From an uncultured Psychrosphaera sp. (lineage in GTDB: Bacteria > Pseudomonadota > Gammaproteobacteria > Enterobacterales > Alteromonadaceae), in assembly GCF_947500655.1 (NCBI RefSeq), contig NZ_CANMSK010000003.1:1-64000 (forward strand): a DNA stretch of 64,000 bases, read 5' to 3'. The translations under genes and the position numbers were made by a program. Shown piece after piece: positions 57,315 to 64,000 of the stretch. Within the stretch, counting starts at the first letter, position 1; every line of letters starts with the position of its first letter. The notes under the pieces are model-generated. The model did not search any database and was not told the DNA's origin. It worked only from the letters and a program-made list of their open reading frames with translations.

Positions 57315-57341
57315 AAAAAAGGCGGGATATCCGCCTTTTTT
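57315..57341 (-). terminator. Intrinsic terminator of secA
   Basis: AAAAAAGGCGG/CCGCCTTTTTT, 11-bp stem with loop GATAT, 30 bases after the secA stop and just before mutT. Confidence 0.9.
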
Positions 57342-57370
57342 CGTTAGTAACAATACTTAGGCCTAATAAA

Positions 57371-60073
57371 TTAGGATAACTTACCGTGACATTGTTTATA
57401 TTTCTTACCTGAACCACAAGGGCATGGATCGTTACGACCAACTTTAGCTTGGTTTCTGATCATTGAATCTTTCTGTTCTTGCTCAGATAATTGATCTGAT
57501 GACTCATGTTGATATTCTTTTTGAGCTGCATCGGCCTTACGGCGTTGCTCTTCAACGGCATCTACGTCTTCTTCAGTTCGGACTTGCACACGGCATAACA
57601 CATTAGTTACTTCAGATTTTAATAATTCCAACATAGTAGAGAATAATTCAAACGACTCACGTTTGTATTCTTGCTTTGGATTTTTCTGGGCATAACCACG
57701 TAAATGAATACCTTGGCGTAAATGGTCCATTGACGCTAAATGTTCTTTCCAGTGCTGATCTAAGCTCTGTAGCATTATAGATTTTTCAAAGTGACGTAAA
57801 ACATCTTTGCCAACTAATGCTTCTTTTGCATTATACATATCGTCAATGCTTTCGCTGATACGTTGTTTTAATGTTTCTTCATGTAGTTTTTCGTCTTCTT
57901 CTATCCATTTACGGATTGGTAAGTCGACTGACATATCACTTTTAAGGCGATCTTCTAATCCTTCAAGATCCCACATTTCGTCTAACGACTGAGGTGGAAT
58001 GTATTGGTCTAGAACTGTTGCCACTACGTCTTGACGGATACCAGAAATAACTTCACCGATATCACCTTCTTCTAACAACATATCACGTTGTGAGTAGATA
58101 ACTTTACGTTGGTCATTAGCAACGTCATCATATTCTAATAACTGTTTACGGATATCAAAGTTACGCGCTTCAACTTTACGTTGAGCGTTTTCAATTGCTT
58201 TGTTTACCCAAGGATGTTCAATAGCTTCGCCATCTTCCATCCCTAAACGACGCATCATGTTAGTAACACGTTCAGATGCGAATAAACGCATTAAGGTATC
58301 TTCCATTGAAAGATAGAAACGTGAGCTACCAGCATCACCTTGACGACCAGAACGACCACGTAATTGGTTATCTATACGACGAGATTCATGACGCTCAGTA
58401 CCAATGATGTGTAATCCACCAGCGGCTAATACAGCATCATGACGTTTCTGCCATTCTGATTTAAGATGCTCAACTTGTTGTTCAGTTGGGTTTTTAAGAC
58501 GAGCTGCTTCAGCCTGCCAATTACCACCTAATACGATATCGGTACCACGACCGGCCATATTAGTTGCGATAGTTACCGTACCTGAAGTACCTGCATCTTC
58601 AATGATTTGCGCTTCTTTCTCATGCTGTTTCGCATTAAGTACGCTGTGTTTGATCTTTTCTTTCTTAAGGAAAGAAGATAACAATTCTGAAGATTCAATT
58701 GACGCCGTACCAACCAAAACTGGCTGTCCACGTTTTTGACAATCCTTAATGTCTTCAATGATTGCTTTGTATTTTTCTAACTGAGTTAGGTAAACCAAAT
58801 CAGTCATGTCATTACGAACCATAGGACGGTTAGTTGGTACAACAACCGTATCTAGTCCGTAAATTTGTTGGAATTCAAATGCTTCTGTATCAGCAGTACC
58901 TGTCATGCCAGACAATTTGTCGTACATACGGAAAAAGTTCTGGAATGTAATAGAAGCTAAAGTTTGATTCTCGTTCTGAATTTTTACACCTTCTTTTGCT
59001 TCAACAGCTTGATGTAAACCTTCTGACCAACGACGACCTTCCATTGTACGGCCTGTATGCTCGTCAATGATAACAATTTGGTCATCTTGAACTATGTAAT
59101 CAATGTCTTTTTGATACATTAAATGCGCACGCAATGCTGCATATACATTGTGTAATAACGGAATATTAGTGGCTGAATATAAAGATTCACCTTCAGCGAC
59201 TATGCCACGTTCTAATAAAATTTCTTCTACGCGAACCTGCCCTCTTTCTGTTAAATAAATTTGTTTTGATTTCTCATCAGCGGTGAAATCACCATCGCCT
59301 TCAACACCTTCTTCATCGTCCTTTTCTTGTTTTTCAAGTAAAGGTACGATTTCATTTATTTTAAGGTACATTTCTGAGCCATCTTCAGCAGGACCAGAAA
59401 TAATCAAAGGGGTACGAGCTTCATCAATTAAGATTGAGTCAACTTCATCGATAATAGCAAATGGGCGGCTACGTTGAACACGTTCGCTGCTTTCAAACGC
59501 CATATTGTCGCGTAAGTAGTCAAAACCAAATTCGTTATTGGTTCCGTAAGTAATATCTGCGTTGTAAGCAACTTTTTTGGCATCATGTGCCATACCTGCA
59601 GTATTACAACCAACACTCATATCCAAAAATTCAAATAATGGGCGGTTAGTTTCAGCATCACGAGTTGCTAGGTAATCATTCACGGTAATAACATGAACGC
59701 CATCACCCGTTAATGAATTTAAGTAAGCTGGTAAAGTAGCGGTAAGCGTTTTACCTTCACCCGTTCTCATTTCTGCAATGGAACCACGATTCAATACCAT
59801 GCCGCCAACTAGCTGCATGTCAAAATGACGCATTCCAAAAACACGTTTACTGGCTTCGCGCACAGTGGCAAATGCTTCTGGTAATAAATCATCTAATGTT
59901 TCGTTTTCTGCTAAACGCGCTTTAAATTCTGCGGTCTTCGCTTTTAATTCTTGATCTGTAAGGCTTTCGAATTGAGGCTCTAAAGCATTAACTGTTTGAA
60001 CCGTTTTATTTAATTGTTTAAGCGTGCGTTGGTTTCTGCTACCAAACATCTTTGTAAGTAATGATGAGATCAT
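57371..60073 (-). CDS. secA: Preprotein translocase ATPase SecA
   Basis: 900 residues, like E. coli SecA (901). Walker A-like MRTGEGKT (102-109), the DEAD-type [14 protein letters not shown], and [14 protein letters not shown] motif [17 protein letters not shown]. The C-terminal zinc site is [14 protein letters not shown], which binds SecB and phospholipid. It pushes preproteins through SecYEG. No secM-like gene precedes it; the upstream gene is an M23 peptidase ending in a terminator. Confidence 0.98.
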   Translation of the reverse strand: MISSLLTKMFGSRNQRTLKQLNKTVQTVNALEPQFESLTDQELKAKTAEFKARLAENETLDDLLPEAFATVREASKRVFGMRHFDMQLVGGMVLNRGSIAEMRTGEGKTLTATLPAYLNSLTGDGVHVITVNDYLATRDAETNRPLFEFLDMSVGCNTAGMAHDAKKVAYNADITYGTNNEFGFDYLRDNMAFESSERVQRSRPFAIIDEVDSILIDEARTPLIISGPAEDGSEMYLKINEIVPLLEKQEKDDEEGVEGDGDFTADEKSKQIYLTERGQVRVEEILLERGIVAEGESLYSATNIPLLHNVYAALRAHLMYQKDIDYIVQDDQIVIIDEHTGRTMEGRRWSEGLHQAVEAKEGVKIQNENQTLASITFQNFFRMYDKLSGMTGTADTEAFEFQQIYGLDTVVVPTNRPMVRNDMTDLVYLTQLEKYKAIIEDIKDCQKRGQPVLVGTASIESSELLSSFLKKEKIKHSVLNAKQHEKEAQIIEDAGTSGTVTIATNMAGRGTDIVLGGNWQAEAARLKNPTEQQVEHLKSEWQKRHDAVLAAGGLHIIGTERHESRRIDNQLRGRSGRQGDAGSSRFYLSMEDTLMRLFASERVTNMMRRLGMEDGEAIEHPWVNKAIENAQRKVEARNFDIRKQLLEYDDVANDQRKVIYSQRDMLLEEGDIGEVISGIRQDVVATVLDQYIPPQSLDEMWDLEGLEDRLKSDMSVDLPIRKWIEEDEKLHEETLKQRISESIDDMYNAKEALVGKDVLRHFEKSIMLQSLDQHWKEHLASMDHLRQGIHLRGYAQKNPKQEYKRESFELFSTMLELLKSEVTNVLCRVQVRTEEDVDAVEEQRRKADAAQKEYQHESSDQLSEQEQKDSMIRNQAKVGRNDPCPCGSGKKYKQCHGKLS

Positions 60074-60111
60074 GGTTTTAGCTTTTTACTTTTAATTATT
60101 CTAAAAATAAA

Positions 60112-60133
60112 CAATCGGCCAAAGGGCCGATTG
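60112..60133 (-). terminator. Terminator between the M23 gene and secA
   Basis: CAATCGGCC/GGCCGATTG, 9-bp perfect stem with loop of four, followed on the minus strand by TTTATTTTTAG. It lies 40 bases upstream of the secA ATG, and so could also modulate secA. Confidence 0.75.
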
Positions 60134-60166
60134 CAACATGTTGATTAAATATCGTCTAATTAATCG

Positions 60167-61090
60167 TCAATCGGCTTTCCGATAGACATAAGGTAATGGA
60201 TCTATTCGCTTACCGTTTTTTATTACTTCGTAATGAACATGTGGTCCTGTAGACCTACCTGTACTGCCCATTAATGCAATCTTTTGTCCTTTGGTTACTA
60301 TGTCACCCGCATTTACTAATAAGGCTTTGTTGTGTCCGTATCGAGTGATAATACCATCACCGTGATCTACTTCCACTAAGTTACCATAACCAAATCGACT
60401 GTCGGCCCAAGTTACAACACCAGAACCAGTCACAACAACAGCCCCGCCATCTTCACCAGCAAAATCCAAACCTTTATGAGTGGCTGGCATACCGGTAAAC
60501 GGGTCTTTTCTTACACCAAAATATGAGGATAACCAACCGCGTGTAATTGGTCTCCCAGATATAAATATCTCGTCTTCTATATGGGTATTCATCAAGATAG
60601 ATTCAAGTACAGCCATCTTTCTTTCTTGCCCATCTAACTTAATCAACATTTCATCCATCTCACTGAATAAAGTTTCAGCATTTGCAGTTACATCTTCAGC
60701 ATTGGTTGTCAAAGGACCGCCAGTTGCTGCCAATGTAGCAAAATTAAATTCATCATCAGGGATTTCAGACTGTTGCGCTAAACGAGAGGCAAATGCATCT
60801 AATCGATTTACTTGGCCTTTTATTTCGCCAAGTTTTAACGTTAATGCGCTTAATTGATGTTGAGTTTGATTTTTTAGACGAATAAGCAGCTCTTTTTCAT
60901 CGCTGTATTCTTTTTGCGCGACACTTAGTTGTTCGCGTACATGATTAGTATCATCTGTGTGACCAATTGCACCACGCACAAGCCATATCGTGAGCAATGT
61001 TAAAACCAAGGCAACAGAAAGCCACTGAGCCTTTAACATTCTCGTTTTAAAGCTTACATTTTTTCCTCTATAAATAAGTGTTAAACTCAT
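60167..61090 (-). CDS. M23 family metallopeptidase (LytM-like)
   Basis: 307 residues. One membrane helix (about 22-40), a coiled coil (about 46-100), then the LytM domain with zinc ligands in THKGLDFAG and GPHVHYEVIKNG. It faces the periplasm and is a cell-wall hydrolase or an activator of amidases. It is upstream of secA and divergent from the DciA-like gene, an arrangement frequent in gammaproteobacteria. Confidence 0.92.
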   Translation of the reverse strand: MSLTLIYRGKNVSFKTRMLKAQWLSVALVLTLLTIWLVRGAIGHTDDTNHVREQLSVAQKEYSDEKELLIRLKNQTQHQLSALTLKLGEIKGQVNRLDAFASRLAQQSEIPDDEFNFATLAATGGPLTTNAEDVTANAETLFSEMDEMLIKLDGQERKMAVLESILMNTHIEDEIFISGRPITRGWLSSYFGVRKDPFTGMPATHKGLDFAGEDGGAVVVTGSGVVTWADSRFGYGNLVEVDHGDGIITRYGHNKALLVNAGDIVTKGQKIALMGSTGRSTGPHVHYEVIKNGKRIDPLPYVYRKAD

Positions 61091-61120
61091 TCACTACTAC
61101 CTAATTTCACGGACATATAA

Positions 61121-61609
61121 GTGAAGACACCCAAATCGTTAAATGAACTAATAAGTTCAGACAAAGAAACAAACAACCTATCTTTATATCGTCAAAAAAC
61201 GAGTAAGTTTAGGTTAATCCACAAACTTTTATCAGAAGTCTTAGGCGCTAATATCGCTCAAAACATCATAGTAAGCAACTATAAAAACTCAATTGTCTAT
61301 TTAGAAACCACTTCTGCCGGCATTGCTACCGGATTTAAAATGCAACAATCTCAAGTTTTATCTTTATTTCGTAAACAGCTTAACCCTGCACTTGTTACCA
61401 TCGAAATGAAAGTTAGTCCGCATTCTGCGGCTCTACAATCAAAAAGAGCAAAAGCAGAAGCCCCAGCTGAAACCCCAAAAAGCACTAAAACTATTCCACC
61501 AGACGTTGCAAAAATGTTTGTATCTATTGCTGAGTCTAGCAAAGGACCGTTAAAAGAAAAGTTTCTAAAACTAAGTCGACTCAAACAATCAGGACAAGAT
61601 GATAACTAA
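61121..61609 (+). CDS. dciA: DciA-like DUF721 protein
   Basis: 162 residues. The N-terminal 100 residues match the DUF721/DciA domain: LNELISS ... LLSEVLGANIAQNIIVSNYKNSIVYLETTSAGIATGFKM. DciA loads the replicative helicase DnaB in bacteria that lack DnaC. The C-terminal tail (about 105-162) is a disordered A/E/P/K stretch followed by a basic helix. The GTG start at 61121 lies 30 bases from the divergent M23 gene. Confidence 0.85.
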   Translation: MKTPKSLNELISSDKETNNLSLYRQKTSKFRLIHKLLSEVLGANIAQNIIVSNYKNSIVYLETTSAGIATGFKMQQSQVLSLFRKQLNPALVTIEMKVSPHSAALQSKRAKAEAPAETPKSTKTIPPDVAKMFVSIAESSKGPLKEKFLKLSRLKQSGQDDN

Positions 61610-61623
61610 AATAACCTTTATTG

Positions 61624-64000
61624 TTAATCTAAATTCCAATTTTTTGCATCATTAATTATATGAGCAATTTCATCAATCAACTCCAAAAGTTCAGGTTCGA
61701 TTGACTCAATTATCCTCTCACTCTTTAATCCTGACTCTATAATTTCGGCTAACTGCTTTAATTTAGACACTCCTGTATAACAACAAGCACCATGAAATTT
61801 ATGGATAGCAGTTAATAACTCTTCAGTATTTTCATCGTCATAACTTTGTTTAATTGTTATCAATAAATCTGGCAAACTTTTTACCAGCATAGTAAACATT
61901 TCAATAGCTAAGTCTTGTTTTCCAGCAGCACGAGTAAGGGCAAGCTCCCAATCTAAGTGATGATAATCAACAAAAGGCAATTCTAAATTTGTTTGATTAA
62001 TTATAACCGGAGTTCGATTATCTCTTTGCTGTAATCGACAACCTGGGCAAACATCTAAAATCACTTGAGTTAACATATCTTCGTCGATTGGCTTTGCTAA
62101 ATAGCCAGTAAATCCAACCGCTAACATTCTTTTCTGCTCCTCAGGCCCAGCATGAGCTGTGACTGAAATAATAGCTGTATTTTCATTTAACGATGATTCT
62201 TTAATTTTTTGGCAAGCCGTTATGCCGTCCATTATTGGCATCTGTATATCCATAAAGATGACGTCATAAATATGTTTTTTTGCTTGCTGCAGAGCAACTA
62301 ATCCATCATGAGCAATATCAACAACCATGCCCATTTCATTAAGTAATGTGGTTAACAATTTTAAATTAGCAGGGGTGTCATCTACAGCAAGTACTTTCAT
62401 ACCACTAAATGACGAAGATAAAGGCTGATGTTGAATATTCTCTTCTATATAAGGGTCAGCCAAGGTATTTATTAGTTTGCGATGATTCACTGGCATACTC
62501 AAGCAATCTTTGGCGCCTGAACTTATACTGACTTCTTTTAAATTAGGAGAAATACTATTCACTATGGTGTAAACATGTGAACAATGCTCTGTCGCCATAA
62601 CTATATATTTTTTAAGCTCACCTATCATGCTAGGGGATATTTTACGGCAGATTAATACCATATCGAACACCTGCTGTTGCAAGGACTCTAAATAAGACTG
62701 TTCGGAATCACAAGTAGTAACAACTAATTCAGTTTCCTCATTCAACAATTGCCCTATATCTTTAGACGCTTGTGGGCAGGTAGCGAAGAACAGTATTTTT
62801 TTACCTTCAATTTCTGCAAGAGGTAATTTTTGGCCAATCGCTGTGTTATTTTCATTAATATAAATATCAAAAAAGAACTGTGATCCTTTATTTATTTCAC
62901 TAGTAAAGCTAATTCCACCTTTCATGCTTTCTACTATTTTTTTACAAATAATAAGGCCTAAACCAGTACCACCAAATTTTCTTGTAGTGGAATTATCAGC
63001 CTGACCAAACGCCGAAAACAATTTATCTTTAAAGTTAGTCCCTATACCAATACCAGTATCTGAAACAATAAATTTTATATGATGACCATACTCATGACTT
63101 CCTAAATACTTCACATCTAAGCGTATATAACCGTCTCGGGTAAATTTAATTGCGTTACCTACAAGGTTAATAATTATTTGTTTTAACCTAACAGGATCAC
63201 CTTGTAACTCGTCAGGTACACGAGTATCAATATTAAGATGAATTTCTAAACCTTTCTCAAAAATACCAGGAGCTAACAGTGTCATTACCTCGTTGACGGA
63301 ATCTCGTAAAGTGAATGGCGTTGACTCCAATTCCATCTTACCTGCGTCGAGTTTTGAGAAATCTAAAATATCATTAATAATTTGTAGTAAATTATTAGCT
63401 GATGTATCGATTGTCTCAAGAAAATCACTTTGATTAGTATTTAATTGAGTTTTTTTCAACTGACGAGTAAAACCTAATACACCGTTTAGAGGTGTTCTTA
63501 ACTCATGACTCATATTAGCCAGAAATTGTGATTTCACGTCGTTGGCATTTAGGGCTTCTCGCTTGGCCATATTAAGTTGAATATTTTGTACTTCTAATTG
63601 CTCTACTGTTTGCTGTAACTCTTGAGTGTGCTCACTTATATTATGTTCAGCTTGCTCAGTAACGACATACATAGCTTTAGCAATTGCATTAACACTGACC
63701 CTTAAGTGATCTAATTCACCAACCATAGGTGTATTAACTCGGCACTTATAATCGCCATTAGTAATACTTTTCACTGCGACATTTAACTTATTAATTGACG
63801 TTATAATGTCTCTAATGAAAAATAAGGCAAAGGCAATAGTTAATATAATTACGAATAATAAAATCAATACCAAGGTGACAACAGATGATTGCTGCTGTAA
63901 CAAAGCTTGATCGCGACTTAGTTCAACCACTAAATAACCAAATAATGTTTGGCCATTTTTAGTAATAAATAAATTTGAATCCCTGTCCATATCTTTGCCA
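61624..64000 (-). CDS. barA: BarA-like hybrid sensor histidine kinase (5' part outside the window)
   Basis: Partial: the N-terminus runs off the right edge, so about 790 residues are seen, with stop at 61624. Order: membrane helix (about 37-59 of the visible part), HAMP, coiled coil, HisKA with H162 in SHELRTPLNG, HATPase, a second degenerate REC-like part, a true REC with DVIFMDIQMPIMDG, and C-terminal Hpt with IHKFHGACC. This tripartite layout is that of BarA, which controls UvrY/GacA and CsrA. It is near the conserved secA region. Its start cannot be seen. Confidence 0.88.
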   Translation of the reverse strand, partial: GKDMDRDSNLFITKNGQTLFGYLVVELSRDQALLQQQSSVVTLVLILLFVIILTIAFALFFIRDIITSINKLNVAVKSITNGDYKCRVNTPMVGELDHLRVSVNAIAKAMYVVTEQAEHNISEHTQELQQTVEQLEVQNIQLNMAKREALNANDVKSQFLANMSHELRTPLNGVLGFTRQLKKTQLNTNQSDFLETIDTSANNLLQIINDILDFSKLDAGKMELESTPFTLRDSVNEVMTLLAPGIFEKGLEIHLNIDTRVPDELQGDPVRLKQIIINLVGNAIKFTRDGYIRLDVKYLGSHEYGHHIKFIVSDTGIGIGTNFKDKLFSAFGQADNSTTRKFGGTGLGLIICKKIVESMKGGISFTSEINKGSQFFFDIYINENNTAIGQKLPLAEIEGKKILFFATCPQASKDIGQLLNEETELVVTTCDSEQSYLESLQQQVFDMVLICRKISPSMIGELKKYIVMATEHCSHVYTIVNSISPNLKEVSISSGAKDCLSMPVNHRKLINTLADPYIEENIQHQPLSSSFSGMKVLAVDDTPANLKLLTTLLNEMGMVVDIAHDGLVALQQAKKHIYDVIFMDIQMPIMDGITACQKIKESSLNENTAIISVTAHAGPEEQKRMLAVGFTGYLAKPIDEDMLTQVILDVCPGCRLQQRDNRTPVIINQTNLELPFVDYHHLDWELALTRAAGKQDLAIEMFTMLVKSLPDLLITIKQSYDDENTEELLTAIHKFHGACCYTGVSKLKQLAEIIESGLKSERIIESIEPELLELIDEIAHIINDAKNWNLD

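Noticed and set aside
60074..60166. secM-like arrest gene before secA
   Set aside because: Only 93 bases between the M23 stop and secA, holding a hairpin and no open frame.
60480..60857. Open frame of 125 codons opposite the M23 gene
   Set aside because: Overlaps a well-supported peptidase gene on the other strand.
1..64000. CRISPR array, insertion sequence or prophage
   Set aside because: No regular spaced repeats, transposase, integrase or phage structural gene found.

Overview
The window looks like chromosomal DNA of a marine, flagellated gammaproteobacterium of the Alteromonadales (Colwellia/Thalassotalea/Psychrosphaera-like). This is inferred from AT-rich composition, the TtpC/ExbB/ExbD/TonB2 gene cluster, the FlgP/FlgT pair, YgiQ, CnoX, PolB, BarA-type signalling and DciA-M23-SecA-MutT gene order. 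There is no prophage, insertion sequence, CRISPR array or clear genomic island. Almost every reading frame is an intact housekeeping or envelope gene.

Layout. 1-100: outward-facing rRNA-type P1 promoter, so an rRNA operon probably lies just left of the window. 0.2-2.2 kb: GNAT acetyltransferase and FAD amine oxidase. 2.2-11 kb, minus strand: cnoX, greA, carB, carA, dapB, grpE, hrcA, with a sigma-32-like promoter at the hrcA/grpE junction. 11-15.8 kb, plus strand: nadK, recN (with LexA box), a secreted transglutaminase-like protein, suhB. 16-21 kb, minus: six-gene energy-transduction operon DUF3450-ttpC-exbB-exbD-tonB2-TPR. 21-26.7 kb: polB, TSUP permease, priC, HDAC-like deacetylase, ComFB-like protein, ybaM-like. 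26.8-30.2 kb, minus: secreted alpha/beta hydrolase with a NatAB-type ABC exporter. 30.6-38.5 kb: chemoreceptor, 4.5S RNA, patatin, divergent LysR/VOC pair, CPA2 antiporter, diguanylate cyclase.

38.7-42.5 kb: a tight four-gene operon of exported proteins (LPP20-domain protein, two lipoproteins, one secreted protein). I cannot assign it to a known pathway; it is the best candidate here for an undescribed system. One member has a C-terminal segment resembling that of FlgT, which is encoded 10 kb away next to flgP. 42.6-46.4 kb: solute-binding protein, tRNA-Arg(CCU), proB, marR-type regulator, PAP2 phosphatase. 46.6-53.9 kb: ygiQ, DUF2750, flgP/flgT, lone Hpt protein, L,D-transpeptidase, thioredoxin-like protein. 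54-64 kb, mostly minus: lysS and prfB (with the +1 frameshift), mutT, secA, M23 peptidase, a divergent dciA-like gene, and a BarA-like hybrid kinase cut by the window edge.

Most convergent gene pairs are separated by perfect stem-loop terminators. Several genes start with TTG or GTG (carA, hrcA, priC, tauE-like, transglutaminase-like, ybaM-like, dciA-like, diguanylate cyclase).
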